DNA of 64,000 nucleotides from Gentiana macrophylla (Eukaryota > Streptophyta > Magnoliopsida > Gentianales > Gentianaceae), in NCBI GenBank assembly GCA_026214975.1, contig CM047805.1, positions 109,301,845 through 109,365,844 on the forward strand, given 5' to 3'. The position numbers and the translations under genes are program-made. The notes below the pieces were generated by a model, which saw nothing but the letters and a program-made list of their open reading frames with translations, ran no database searches and was not told the origin of the DNA. Each line of letters begins with the position of its first letter. Positions within the stretch are counted from its first letter, which is position 1. This document shows positions 1 to 11,170 of the stretch, piece by piece.

Positions 1-1125
1 AGCTACATCCGACATATATATACTTCACTTTAGTTTGGTATTCTTCATTTCATTCCACTTTCCCTATAAACTTCACTTATATCCTTTCTATCACATTCAA
101 ACCTTCAGATATTCACAGTACACGTTCAGAAGTTAAGTACTAAGTTACTGCAAGTCTCTCTAGGATAATCACTAGGATACTGAATGGATACAGTTTAAAA
201 TTTTCGCTTCAATATCAAAGGCTTATGTGAAGGAATTCATGTTATACAAATAGATTTAGGCTCAAATGCACTTACGGTTCAAATTTGTTATACATATCCG
301 AATTGATCATTACAGCTTCAAATCCATGAAATATATACCTTATATACTTCATTTTAATCAACTCATTAATGCTCAAAAAATCAAAAACTATGGGATTTTC
401 TGATACAAAATAAACACTTAATGCCATTACTAGACCAATCCCGACTCTACCCCCCACTTACGAACTTGAAATGTCCTTAATGTATAGTGAGTGAGATAGA
501 GAGAGGAAGACTTAGCTTATAAACCTGGAAGAAAGGTGCTATCGAATCCGGTAACAGCCATGAGAAAGCACGATCCGAATCCCTGTATCAAAAATAACCA
601 AAACAAAGCAAACACGGGACATGGTCCTCGTGCCAAGACATCGAGCAGGGATATGGGAATAATAAGGAAATGGCCCTGTCACGTCAGAAAATTCGATAGG
701 CAATATGTGCATTCATATCATATAGAGCATATACATATCATAGTCAAGGCATCAATTCAAATTGGAAACAGACTAAATCATAAAATGTAGTGAGTCTTTT
801 ATACCCAGATTCTCAAGGGTTCTGTCAAAACAGTCCAACAACCTAAGTCCAAGAAATGATGCATTTGAATTTTTTTCTGTATTCTACCTAGAGATTTTCG
901 GATAACCACCTAATCGTTCTCTTTTAATGACATTCAAACACTCATCCTGAGACTTGGTTGTGCTTTGTGTTCAACTTCCATTATGATCATACTTTCCACA
1001 GATTCTACATTTCAATAAGACTAGTCCTATCCAAATTATTATTATTTAACGGGCTGCCTCCCGGTAGCGCTTTTGTTTAACGTCGTTTGCTCGACCAATA
1101 AAAGCACATAAACAACTATTTAATT
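1..1125. other. 3' non-coding region of Athila copy 1
   Basis: No coding region is visible. A stretch near 85-130 resembles a stretch near 46418-46455 in Athila copy 2 (both contain a 'cacattcaaacc ... attcacagta' pattern), which places this sequence between integrase and 3' LTR. Some Athila relatives carry an env-like gene here; I see no support for one. Confidence 0.6.
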
Positions 1126-1190
1126 TCACCCAGATTTATTATGGCGGGTTGCCTCCCCAAGCGCCTTTGTTTTACGTCGTTGGCTCGACC
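1050..1190. repeat. Two tandem copies of a GGGAGGCAACCC-type motif
   Basis: Two ~46-bp copies, starting near 1050 and 1142, share 'gg(c/g)tgcctccc', 'agcgc', 'ttttgttt(a/t)acgtcgtt' and 'gctcgacc'. Read on the coding strand they sit just after the integrase C terminus. Similar G-rich motifs are familiar after pol in Athila-like plant elements; a role is not known to me. Confidence 0.7.
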
Positions 1191-2182
1191 GAGACGTAAA
1201 CGATTTATCAAGACTAAGGATCATCAAATGCACAATTTCGAGAGCCTCATCGAATGGTAACTTCTTATACTTTTTTAGACGAAGGCCGTTTGTGATGAAC
1301 GTTCCGTGCTTCGGATGTGTTACCTCGATGGCTCCGAGTCTAAAACTCGCAATACCGTGATATGGTCGACCACCTTGACTTAAGTTTGCCTTGAAATAAA
1401 TGGAGGCGAGTATTATAGAAAAGGACCTCATCACCTACGTTGAAAATACGAGGTTTGATCAACTTATCATGAAGCATTTTGGTCTTTTCCTTATATTTCG
1501 CCGAACAATCGTAAGCTTGAAGGCGAAACTCATCTAACTCGTTCAATTGGGCCATCCTTCTTTCACCGATTAATACGTCATCCATATTTAGATTCTTAAT
1601 TTCCCAATAGGCCTTATGCTCTACCTCTACGGGGAGATGGCAAGCCTTGCCAAAAACAAGCATGTAGGGTGACATACCTATTGGTGTCTTGAACGCAGAT
1701 TCGGTGTGCCCAAAGCGCATCATCTAACTTCTTTGACCAATCCTTAAGATTAGAATTGATTTGTCTTCCAAGATTATTTTAATTCCCGATTGGACACTTC
1801 TACTTGGCCACTAGTCTACGAGGGTGGTGGCGGTGCCTAACTTATGAGTGACCCCATACTTCATTAAAAGATTATTGAAATCTCTATTTGCAAAGTGACT
1901 TCCATTGTCACTGATTATCGCTCGAGGTATTCCAAACCGGGATAGAATATGTTTCTTAAGAAACCGTATGACTACATGTTTATCGTTAGTAGGTGAAGCA
2001 ATTGCCTCAACCCATTTTGAAATGTAATCACAGGCGACAAGAATGTACTGATTCCCGAAAGAAGACGGATATGGTCCTATGAAGTCTAATCCCCATATAT
2101 CAAAAACTTCACACACTATTATCAGTTTCTGGGGCATCTCATTTCTCTTGGAAATCCTCCCTGAGCGTTGACAGGCGTACAT
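1126..2182 (-). pseudogene. Athila copy 1 integrase, core and C-terminal parts, frameshifted
   Basis: Integrase inserts the cDNA of the element into the genome. Three consecutive open pieces carry it. The 2182-1811 piece holds the core with [16 protein letters not shown] first Asp (read as [12 protein letters not shown]) and the second Asp in IISDNGSHF, then stops just before the GQVE-type glutamate region. The 1723-1340 piece continues with [22 protein letters not shown] and the basic C-terminal domain. The 1434-1126 piece gives the last part with DPKHGT-like HPKHGTF and NGLRLKKY. The breaks near 1810, 1725 and 1340-1434 are frameshifts or small losses. It belongs to the same pol as the RNase H frame immediately to the right. 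Not functional as it stands. Confidence 0.85.
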
Positions 2183-2185
2183 GTC

Positions 2186-3163
2186 TTAACATACGCATGT
2201 GCATCCTTGAAAATAGTGGGCCAGTAGAACCCACTTTGTAACACCTTCAATGCTGTTCTCTCGCCCGAGACTCACTATCTCACTATCATCAACACATCTC
2301 CTCGGGATTCCATCTGCACATAGCCTAAAAAGTAAGGGATCTTCCCACACATATCGGTTCACCTCACTATAAAACTTCTTCTTCTGGTTCTCATCAAACT
2401 CAGGATCTACGAATCCACACTCATGATAATTAACGAATGGGGCATACCATGGGTTTCCTTTCTTTCCTCTCTGCAGAAAATTTCCTCGCTTAACCGGGAG
2501 CATCGTATCCACTACGAACAACTGCTCATCCTGAAAACGATCATCAATGTCAACCTTAATAGAGTGTTTCTTGTCTCCCTGTTCCATCCTACTGAGATGG
2601 TCAGCTACTACGTTCTCACACCCCTTTCGATTCTTAATCTCTACATCGAACTCTTGAAGAAGCAAGATCCACCTTAACAAGCGTGGTTTTGCATCCTTCT
2701 TGGCAAATAGGTATTGCAACGCAGCATGGTCAGTGTGTACTATGACTTTCGATCCAACCAAGTATGACCGGAACTTGTCGAAAGCAAAAACAACAGCTAA
2801 AAGTTCATTTTCAGTTGTGGCGTACTTTTGTTGAGCCGAGTTCATGGTATGACTCACATAGTAGATAGGGCGAAACAACTTGTCAACCTTTTGACCTAGG
2901 ACAGCTCCTACGGCATAATCACTAGCATCACACATCACTTCGAACTCCTTAGACCAATCAGGTGCTACCAAGATAAGAGCCGAAGTAAGAAGTTTCTTAA
3001 GAGTTCGAAAAGCATCTAGGCATGCCGCATCAAAAACACAAGGGGCACCCTTCATCAATTGAAGAGTAAGAGGTCTAGCAATGTGGGAAAAACCCGGAAT
3101 GAATCTACGATAAAAACCTGCATGACCCAAGAATGAACGTAGAGTTTTCAGATTTGTAGGCAT
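2186..3163 (-). pseudogene. Athila copy 1 RNase H and integrase zinc region
   Basis: This 325-residue open frame starts in the RT connection region ([22 protein letters not shown]) and holds a full RNase H domain: first Asp in [17 protein letters not shown] (about residue 78), Glu in [19 protein letters not shown], Asp in [11 protein letters not shown], and the last Asp in VVADHLSRM (about residue 190). RNase H removes the RNA strand during reverse transcription. The C-terminal third runs into the integrase zinc-binding region (IPRRC...), but the frame is lost there: the expected His-His-Cys-Cys finger is not recognisable. The next integrase piece follows after a few bases. The domain is complete but sits in a broken polyprotein. 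Confidence 0.85.
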
Positions 3164-3232
3164 AGGAAGCTTAGAAATTGCCTCTATTTTTGCTCTATCG
3201 ACCTCTATTTCCTTAACCCGATACCTTATGTC

Positions 3233-3670
3233 CTAAAACAATTCCTTCATTACCATGAAATGACACTTTTCCCAATTTAAAACCAAGTTTGTCTTTTCAC
3301 AACGTGCAAGCACCTTATCAATATTCGACAAACACTCATCAAAAGTATCACCAAAAATGCTAAAGTCATCCATAAAAACTTCCATGAAATGCTCTATCAT
3401 ATCAGCAAAGATGGCCATCATGCATCGCTGGAACGTCGCGGGTGCATTACACAACCCAAACGGCATTCTTTTGAATGCAAAGGTGCCATACGGACATGTG
3501 AATGTAGTCTTATCCTGGTCATGTATATCGATGTGAATTTGATAATAGTCACTAAAACCATCCAAAAAGCAGTAAAATGCATGACCACTCAGACGCTCTA
3601 GCATTTGATCAATAAAGGGTAGGGGAAAATGATCTTTCCTAGTCTTATCATTCAAAGATGCTAAAATCAA
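3233..3670 (-). pseudogene. Athila copy 1 reverse transcriptase palm domain
   Basis: The frame covers the RT palm. It begins in the conserved LNDKTRKDHFPLPFIDQMLERL block, followed by FCFLDGFSGY-like CFLDGFSDYYQI with one catalytic Asp, PFGLCNAPATFQRCM, and the active-site block VFMDDFSIFG with both Asp residues kept. FMDD in place of YVDD is common in Athila-type elements. Reverse transcriptase copies the element RNA into DNA. The finger region upstream and the connection to RNase H downstream are both out of frame (short gaps around 3163-3233 and 3670-3950), so the protein is disrupted although its catalytic motif is preserved. Confidence 0.87.
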
Positions 3671-3699
3671 TACAAACTCTGTGACCGAGAATTAAACGA

Positions 3700-4215
3700 G
3701 TAGGAATGGGCACACCTTTTCATTAAGCTCAACCGTGATGCCTCCTTTCTTAGGAACGACTTGCGTGGGGCTCACCCATTCACCGTCGGAGATTGCGAGA
3801 TTATCCCTAACTCAAGCATCTTTACTACGTCTTTTCTTACCACTTCTTGCATATGTGGGTTCAAATTGTCTCGAAATCGCTCGACCGGCTTGGCACCTTC
3901 TTCCAGGATGATCTTGTGCTTGCAGATATCAAGATCGATCCCTTTATGTCAACCATCTTCCATCCGAAGAAGGCCTTTTTTGTGTTTCTTCAAAACGTGG
4001 ATCAACTTAGCTTCCTGCAAAACGGTTAGTGCAGATGAAACAATAAGAGGAAGTAATTCATCAGGTTCTAAAAACAAATACTTTAAATGCTTAGGAAGTG
4101 GCTTCAGCTCCAGATCAGTAGGTGGTTCCTCGATTGACGGCTTTGGCAGCTTGCCAGTCAAACCGAGCTCTAGCTTCTTATTCCAGCTTGCGTCGACAAA
4201 AGGAGTTGCCTCCAA
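3700..4215 (-). pseudogene. Athila copy 1 linker and RT finger region
   Basis: The piece from 4215 to 3949 carries the LELKPLPKHLKYLFLEPDEL block that in Athila-like polyproteins lies just before the RT fingers, followed by a run about VLQEAKLIHVLKKHKKGLL. The next block, with the PKKGG-type RT motif, is readable only in other frames around 3700-3850. Several frameshifts separate it from the palm. I assign it by its position and the conserved PLPKHLKY motif. Confidence 0.7.
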
Positions 4216-4639
4216 ATGATATACCGAACTCTCATTTGTGGATCGTCATCCTCTCATGGTGCTTGACTTCATCAAACATTCTTCCATTGGTTCTTGGTAT
4301 CTCTGTGAGTTAGTGTGCTCCAAAATACAAGGATATATAGCATCTACAGGTAAAAACAATCACTCTTTTCATCATCAGGATGCTTCATTGCCTTATACAC
4401 ATTTATGGCTACACTCTCTATCCCGACTCATAGTATAATCTCTCTCCTCTTAACGCCTATCAAGGTCTCTCTCTGTGTTCAAGAAAGGCCAACCTAACAA
4501 AAGTGGGGTTTTAGTATCCATATCCATATCTAAGACTACAAAGTCAACAGGGGAAAACAAACTTGTCTCTACTGCACCAACACATCTTCGACTACCCCCA
4601 GAGGTTTCCTAATGACTCTATCTTCCATCCTGTAAGGTC

Positions 4640-4940
4640 ATTCTGTTGGATCTAACGCTCCCAATCCCAATTTCTCATAAATTCCTCTCAGGCATCAGGC
4701 TCACGAAGCCCCTAGATCACATAGCACATTTTAAACACAGTTTCTCCAATGGTAATTGGGATGGTAAAGCTACCTCTATCCCCGCAACTTGGGGGTATTC
4801 TATTATCAAAGATTGCAGAACATTCCTCACTCAAATGTACCATCCGTTGCATCTTCTCCTTACTCGACAACATTCCTTTCAAAAATTTAAAATATGGGGG
4901 AATGCTCGAAATTGCCTCTAATAGAGGAATATTCATCTCT
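4640..4940 (-). pseudogene. Athila copy 1 aspartic protease remnant
   Basis: The block includes the conserved CGDRGSFTIPITIGETVFK run ahead of the protease active site. The active-site block LCDLGAS is readable only after a change of frame near 4690-4720, and is followed at once by stop codons. Retroviral-type aspartic protease cuts the Gag-Pol polyprotein. The position between the gag zinc knuckle and RT fits. Disrupted and surely inactive. Confidence 0.65.
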
Positions 4941-5091
4941 ACCTTTCTTAAGAGATTCAGAAATTTTGCTCGACACAGGTCAAGATGTCCTTTCTGGGTC
5001 CCTTAGGAGGATAGGGCAAAGTATTAACATCAAAATCAGGGGGAGGAGGAGGAATTCTGTTTTTCTTACCTCTTTCTTTAGGCGGAGAGGC

Positions 5092-6283
5092 TTATTCTTC
5101 TTTGATGTCCAGGACCACATAGTCTTTCTTTGGTGCTGCATCTTCCAATGTTTTCTTGTTTGCCTCAGCCAAAGCCTTTTTCGTGGCTTCCAATTCTTTC
5201 CTCATTGCTTCCATTCTCTGCTCGACATTGCCTGTCTCCAAATCTTCGATCTCGACTTCACCATACATAGCTCCTTCACAGTCAACTGCTTTCTCTTTCT
5301 TAGCTTTCTCAATTTCTGCTTCTTCGGCCCATAATTCTTTCTTCTTGTCACTCAGCCCGACCTCTTTACCACTTCGTGTGAACACAGCATTCACACTCTT
5401 TGGGTTCCTCTCAGTGTTACTCAGGAGTCCACCACTTAGATTTGTCTTGAGTGTCGGTTATTTGACCCACTTGGGTCTCCAAGTTCGAATGGCGAATGTG
5501 TGACCACTTTTGTTCTACATCATTCTTATTTAACTCGAAGCAATCCTATCTAATCTCTCTCCAGAGTATCTCAAACGCCGTCTTGAACACGTAATTGTTT
5601 GATTGCCGATTGCTTTGATTGTTCCGTGCAGTGCGGATGGCGTTCGGATGTTGATAGGTGCGAATTATTACTTCTCAACGGTGGCTCACTTTGCGATTCG
5701 ATTGTTTTGTCGACCACGATTCGATTCCACCTTGATTTTGGTTCCATTCGATTCTTGTTGTCCTTGTGACCGAGAGTGCGGATTCGACTATTTCGATAGT
5801 AGCCTTGGTTTTGATTACGTATGAACTCGATTATGGGGATTACGATTCCAAGGTCGGTTGTATGAGCTTTGGTTTTGCCTAAAACCTTGGTTACGATTAT
5901 TATTTCGATTCCAATTCTGATTCTGCCCCTGGTTCCAACCTTGTCCAACATAATTCACATCATATTGTTGTGAACCATCACCCGTACCATAATCCATTTA
6001 TGGCCCTTGCTGATTATCAAAGTTCCGATTCCACTTTATTCTTTGGCCAAACTCTTTGCCGATTCATATCCATTTGCCCTATCGCATAGACATTCATTCG
6101 CTGTTGGTCAGTCTGATTGCCAGACTGTTGTTGTACTGGAGTGGTTTTTTCAATGATGCACATTCTATGGCAAAATGTCCACCTCCACAAAGTTGGCATT
6201 GTTGTGCCTTCTTTCTTTCTAACTCCATTCGGTCCATCTTTAGTACCATTTCTTGTATCTTGTCGTATGAAAGTGATTCTCAA
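5092..6283 (-). pseudogene. Athila copy 1 gag C-terminal part: nucleocapsid and coiled-coil linker
   Basis: The minus strand at about 6200-6153 encodes a CCHC zinc knuckle, CQLCGGGHFAIEC (C-x2-C-x4-H-x4-C, all four ligands present), which binds the element RNA in nucleocapsid. It follows the capsid-like frame at once. Next comes an Asn/Gln/Arg-rich stretch (about 6000-5570), then a Lys/Glu-rich, likely coiled-coil segment at 5394-5092 that includes a long run of AMRKELEATKKALAEANKK type. The frame changes several times across the block. Confidence 0.75.
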
Positions 6284-6849
6284 TCGAGTTGCTCTTTCAG
6301 TGACTTTACACTTTCCATTGGGGCTTTCTTCTTCTTTCTACTCGATCCCCATTGTCCTTCTCCATCTTCCGCATTCTCTATTTGTCTCATAGCTTGTTCT
6401 GGCGGCAGATTCATAATATCTCCGCCACTTGCGGCATTCAGCTTGTTTTGGTCCATCGGCTCTAAGGCCCTGAATAATATAATGACTTGCTCCACCATAG
6501 AAAAACCGTGTGGGGGGCATCTCTTTAGCAGCCCCCGAAATCTCTCATAAGTTTCTTTTAGTGTCTCTCCCTCGAGACCATCAAACGAAGAGATTTCTTC
6601 TTTCAGATCTAAAATCTTTGCCGGAGGAAAGTACTTTTTCAGAAACACTCTCGTTACATCAGCCCACGTATGTAACGAATCATTTGGTAAAGAGTCATAC
6701 CAATCCTTAGCTGCTCCTCTCAATGCAAACGGAAAAACTATTAATTTTACCGCCTCGTCACTTACCCCGTTATATTTCATTGTTCCACAGATCTGGAGAA
6801 AGTGATCCAGAAAGCTATTCGGGTTCTCAGTCACTTTACCGTGGAACAA
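6280..6849 (-). pseudogene. Athila copy 1 gag, capsid-like domain
   Basis: A 189-residue open segment matches the Retrotrans_gag pattern: FLDHFLQICGTMKYNGVS, then LIVFPFALRGAAKDWYDSLP with the conserved Trp-Tyr, FLKKYFPPAKI, and YERFRGLLKRCPPHGF. Gag capsid assembles the virus-like particle. The Met at its start is internal: family members have another ~150-200 residues upstream, here in a different frame (6831-7557), so a frameshift near 6840 splits the gene. The segment ends close to the zinc-knuckle frame. Confidence 0.88.
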
Positions 6850-7557
6850 GGCGTGTTCCCCAACATGTTTAGAATATTTTTCTTAATATCCATGTTACTC
6901 GAATTAATTGGGGGTACCCTAATTGGGTTGTGCCCTATAACTTCCTGTGGGGTAGTGACGTAATCTCGACAAACCTCGATCCCTCGTGGCTTGCCGAGCC
7001 ATCTCGTTGTCGATAAACCGGTGGCGAGGAAGTGGATCATACGGGTTATACGAGTTTTGGAACCCCTGTAGATTTCCTTGATTCTCCAGCATCCGCAGTA
7101 CTCGATTTACCGTCTCTTTGTCTAATTTGGTTGTGAAGTTCTGCGTATCCCGAGCATCTTGTCCGCCTCTGTCATGCCCAATCCCTCGGCCTCTCGATTA
7201 AAGCTGTGGAGTTCCCAACCGGCGTAACCTGTGTTGTCCTCTCTCAATGGTTCATGACGAGTGGTCCTCGGTGGAGTTTGCAAAGTATCGCTTGTTGCAT
7301 TACCACCGATGAGTGGTTGAGGTTTGCCTTTGTAGAGTTTGTTCATCAATGGGATCTTTACCGTCTCGTCTAGTTATTATATCGTCCATTTCTGCAGAGG
7401 AATTAGAAAGTGATCTTTCTAATGTCCCTTTTTCTTCAAACAAAGGGTTTGGACTAGCGACTAGGATTTCTCCTCGGCGCTGACTGTTTCTATGACGTGC
7501 GTAAGCTTCGATTTCTTGGATGGGTTCAATGAGAAGTTCTTTAGAGCTCCGAGTCAT
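6831..7557 (-). pseudogene. Athila copy 1 gag N-terminal part
   Basis: The likely gag start is the ATG at 7557-7555, giving MTRSSKELLIEPIQEIE and an Arg-rich stretch, a common start in Athila-like gag. Three short open pieces (7557-7300, 7349-7122, 7040-6831) continue in different frames. The last reaches the capsid region. The gene start lies about 90 bases inside the primer-binding site, as expected for a short leader. Confidence 0.6.
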
Positions 7558-7643
7558 ACGAAACAACACAAAAATGAAAATAAATAAAAAAAACGACCTA
7601 AGCCCAAGCTTTCGGTCAACTTACAAGATATCAAACGTAGTAG

Positions 7644-7661
7644 TCCCCGGCAACGGCGCCA
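7644..7661 (-). promoter_or_regulatory. Primer-binding site, tRNA-Asp
   Basis: The minus strand reads TGGCGCCGTTGCCGGGGA, the full complement of the 18 nt at the 3' end (with CCA) of plant tRNA-Asp(GTC). Minus-strand cDNA synthesis would begin here. It lies 7 bases inside the 5' LTR. Athila copy 2 has the same 18 bases. Confidence 0.95.
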
Positions 7662-7721
7662 AAAAGCTTGATAGCAAATAAACTAACTGCTAACTTTAAC
7701 CGACAGAGTATCGGGTCAACA

Positions 7722-7735
7722 GTAGTATAATGGTA
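7722..7735 (-). promoter_or_regulatory. U5 sequence complementary to the tRNA-Asp D arm
   Basis: The plus strand reads GTAGTATAATGGTA. Plant tRNA-Asp has GTAGTATAGTGGTA in its D arm. The element RNA (minus strand) is thus complementary to it over 14 nt with one G-U pair. It lies 61 bases upstream of the primer-binding site in the RNA. A GGTCGAATCC stretch at 7740-7749 weakly recalls the T arm. A pairing role is inference. Confidence 0.5.
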
Positions 7736-8689
7736 GCAAGGTCGAATCCACAGGGATAACGTTTAAGTACCAAAGTCGATGTAGAACTTAGTTCAGGTCA
7801 AGATTATGGTGGAGAGATATTACACTAATACAAAAGTAAAAATTAACTAACAGTTGTAGTTCTAGTGATTAAAAGGTATAGCCGAATTATGATCCAACGA
7901 GTTACTTTTACCCCTAAGACAAGACTTGACAGGGAGCGTGTTTTAACCAACCTACCTTTCCACAATAATTTAACGACATCCACGGGTGCCAACTCCTAAT
8001 TCTGGTGTTAAGGTCTGAACAACTCTCACTCAACACCCTATGTGAAGTTAATTAATTTTCCCTTTTGAAAACCGATTAACCTAACATGATTACGCTCTTA
8101 GAGTCGCTCGAACAACGATGACAAACCTCTGTATTGGAAACGGTCCTAACAACTAGGCCGAATCTACGCAACGATCCCAAAACCCCTTATCCCACATCTC
8201 ACCGCAAAATACATCTATAGGTTCGATGTGTGTGACAGTGAACTAGGTGATCAATCTAATTCAAAGACGTTTAAAATAAGTTTTAGGACGTGGATTAATC
8301 ATTAAAACATAAAATTACGCACTACACAACTCCCGTTTAATCCCCTTTAGGGCGTTTCACTCGTTTTTACATAATTCGACTATACATATATTTAGTTATT
8401 CATGATGGTGATAACAACGGAAAGATTAAAGGAAATTATACTAAAGACAGTAAGTAAAAGCGAATTCAACATCATATGAAAAACAGTAAATAAGTGCTTA
8501 ATAATATAGATATATATATATAGATATATAGTTATATATATATAGTTACATAGATAGCTAGATATATATGTATATATATATATATAAATATATTGAAACA
8601 TACGAAAAGAAAGAAAATTAAAGAAGACAAAGGGAATAAAAGAACAAGGGGAATAAAAACAAGAGGGGGACAAGGGGACAAAGGGAATA

Positions 8690-8776
8690 TATGCTATATA
8701 TATGTATATGTATATATATATAGTACTACAAAGCAAAAATAAAGAAGACAAGAAAATAAAAGTGCAAGAAGGAAAT

Positions 8777-8837
<61 letters not shown>

Positions 8838-9030
8838 ACAAAGCAAAAATAAAGAAGACAAGAAAATAAAAGTGCAAGAAGGAAATTACAAAAATAAAGA
8901 AGACAAGAAAATAAAAGTGCAAGAAGGAAATTACATATATATATATATATAGTACTACAAAGCAAAAATAAAGAAGACAAGAAAATAAAAGTGCAAGAAG
9001 GAAATTACATATATATATATATATATATAT
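8690..9030. repeat. Minisatellite with (TA)n spacers in LTR
   Basis: Four copies, one truncated, of a ~60-bp A-rich unit (tagtactacaaagcaaaaat... ending gtgcaagaaggaaattaca) start near 8720, 8832, 8891 and 8950. They are separated by (TA) runs, the longest at about 8779-8831. Translations of this region are low-complexity and not genes. Confidence 0.9.
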
Positions 9031-9250
9031 GTTATGTAACATAACAAGAAACAAAAACAAAAATAAAAAGAAAGGGCCGGCTAGATGAGGGGAGTTTGGG
9101 GAAGAAAGGAATGAAGAAAGGAGGGAGGAGATGGAAGAAATGGGAGATTGGGGAAAAAGAAGGTGTTTGGGGAAGAAGAGAGGAGGAGAGAGGGACGAAA
9201 TGGGGAAGGGAGGAAGGGAAGGTGCAAGTCTATTGAAGGAAATGAGGGGT

Positions 9251-9260
9251 GTATTTATAG
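9251..9260 (-). promoter_or_regulatory. TATA box of Athila copy 1 LTR
   Basis: The minus strand reads CTATAAATAC, a good plant TATA box. Two direct copies of GTTCGAACCGAGT (plus-strand 9276-9288 and 9298-9310) lie just upstream of it, as possible promoter elements. The role is inferred from position only. Confidence 0.6.
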
Positions 9261-9811
9261 AATTTTTGGGAGTCTGTTCGAACCGAGTCAAAGTCTAGTT
9301 CGAACCGAGTTTTGGTATAATGCCCATAACATAAGTTGTAGACCTCCGATTGACGTGATTCAAAATGATTTGGAAAGATTATTTGAAGATCTAAAACTTT
9401 CATGAAGAAGTCCTCCCCAGAAAATGCCTCTAAGTTGGGTCAAATGTCCATCGAACTGGTTACGGTAGATGCATTTCGGACAATTAATCCGTTTGAACTC
9501 GTTAGCTTATGGCATCTTCTCCTATCCCTCAAAATACATCTTTTAGACTCAAAACATGTCATCACTCGGGATCTTGGTCATCCTATAATTCTGCAATAAA
9601 TCACCAAAATACCAAACGTAAATCCGACACGACACTCCGGTTACTAAACCGGTACAAAAACTAGTAAAAACACGATATATTATATAATACTTACTACTAA
9701 CATACTTAGATAAATCTAAGGAATTTATGACTCGAAATGATATAATAACGCTCAAAATGGTATCAGAAGTGGGGTAAATTGTTATAATAATAACAGTGAA
9801 TTTTTCCCTCA

Positions 9812-11170
9812 TCACAGTTCCATAAACACAGACTCATATAGTGTCCCATTAAGGAAGGCATTATTAACGTCTACTTGCCTAATAGGCCAATCTAGAGCTA
9901 CATCAAGAGCTAAAATAATTATGATAGTGGAAGCTCTAGCAACAGGACTGAATGTTTCTGAGTAATCCACTCCAGGTGTTTGATTGAAACCTTTAGCAAC
10001 CAGCCGGGCTTTATACTTGTTAACTGATCCATCTGGATTCAACTTAAGCTTGTAAACCCACCTATTTGCCACTACATTATGAGCTTGAGACCTAGGAACC
10101 AAATCCCAAGTATGATTTCTCATTAAGGCTTCATATTCATCTTTCATAGCCTGCATCCAAGAAGGGTTATTCAGGGCCTCACACACCCTAGTAGGTTCTG
10201 GTGGATGAGTGGAAGGATTAGAAGTAGCAAGATAGGAAAAAGTCTTTGGTTTAAGAATGCCACATTTGGATCTAGTTTTCATTGGATGATGATTGACAAC
10301 AGAAACTGGAGGAATAGGTGATGGACTATTAGAAATAGGAGAAGATGGACTGGAATCATGATGAACACTAGGAGTGGTTATAAGAGATAAGGGTGTAGAC
10401 CTTGACCCAAAAACTTCAGCATAAGAGCTAGACTGAGAAAAGGCAGATTGAGGGACAACATGAGATGATGCAGGAGGAGAGGAGTTATTAGATGACTGAT
10501 GACTAGGATGAGTAGACACCTGAGGACTAAAAGATTGAGGACTAGTAGGAGTAAACTCAGCATCTACTTGATTGGATATGTCAGAAGGTTGACCGGATGA
10601 AACAGGCAAAGATATGATTGGATCACTGACATTCATACTGGTAGAGGTTGTGGCAGTAGTGGAAGAGGTATTCTTTTTAGAGTAAGGAAAGGTATTCTCA
10701 TCAAATGTTACATCTCTGGAGATGTAGAGTCTACCATTAGGACTAAGGCATAGATATCCTTTATGACAAGGACTTAGACCAAGATGAGTGCATTTTTGAG
10801 TGTGAAATTGAAACTTCCTATTGTGATAGGGTCTAAGATAAGGGTAACAAGCACAGCCAAAGACCTTCATCATGGTGTAGTCTGGAAGTTTACCAAAGAG
10901 ACACTCAAAGGGAGATTTATGATTCAGAACAGGAGTTGGTAGATAATTTATGAGTCTGACAGAGTGCAAGAAAGCTTCCCACCAGAATTTAAGTGGTAAG
11001 GAAGACTGGGCTAGAAGAGCTAGCCCCATTTCCACAATGGCCCTGTGTTTTCTCTCTGCCTTGCCATTTTGGCCATGGGCATGGGGACGGGAATGTCTAA
11101 AGTTAATTCCAAAATCTTTTAACAAGGGTTCAAAGTTTTTAAATTCTCCCCCCAGTATGTTTGAAGACAT
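9812..11170 (-). pseudogene. Copia copy 1 integrase C-terminal part and start of RT
   Basis: This frame continues the integrase after a one-base shift. It has HSRPHAHGQNGKAERKHR with the catalytic Glu, then the GKLPDYTMMKVFGCACYPYLRPY block, a ~150-residue Ser/Pro-rich linker, and the start of copia-type [56 protein letters not shown] and RQVDVNNAFLNG with one RT catalytic Asp. The frame ends in VFMEL where the gypsy LTR TGATGA begins, so the stop codon is supplied by the inserted LTR. The RT active-site YVDD and RNase H are missing from the window. Confidence 0.92.

Larger units (their letters stand above)
1..9814 (-). mobile_element. Athila-type Ty3/gypsy retrotransposon, copy 1 (3' LTR outside window)
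   Basis: The element reads right to left: 5' LTR (7669-9814), primer-binding site matching tRNA-Asp (7644-7661), gag (about 7557-5092), protease, RT, RNase H and integrase (to about 1126), then non-coding sequence to the window edge. The gypsy order (RT before integrase), the FMDD form of the RT active site, the tRNA-Asp primer and the long LTR fit the Athila/Tat group. The coding region is broken into many frames, so this copy cannot make its own proteins. The LTR abuts, at 9814/9815, a copia reading frame cut off in its RT domain, so the gypsy element inserted into the copia element. The matching 5-bp target duplication cannot be tested because the other end lies left of position 1. The extent of missing sequence is inferred from Athila copy 2. 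Confidence 0.88.
7669..9814 (-). repeat. 5' LTR of Athila copy 1
   Basis: On the plus strand the LTR runs from TGAT next to the primer-binding site to ATCA at 9814, where copia coding sequence resumes. The ends are therefore TG...CA in element orientation with a 4-bp TGAT/ATCA match. Its length, about 2.15 kb, is inflated by a minisatellite with TA runs at 8690-9030. The second LTR is outside the window, so the left boundary rests on the primer site and the right on the copia junction. Confidence 0.85.

Noticed and set aside
7644..7661. tRNA-Asp 3' end on the plus strand, also at 54211-54228, as tRNA genes
   Set aside because: Only the last 18 bases are present and they abut LTR ends; they are primer-binding sites, not genes.
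8392..9291. Open frames rich in Ile/Tyr and Leu/Phe
   Set aside because: They are translations of (TA)n and A-rich minisatellite sequence in an LTR, with no coding signal.
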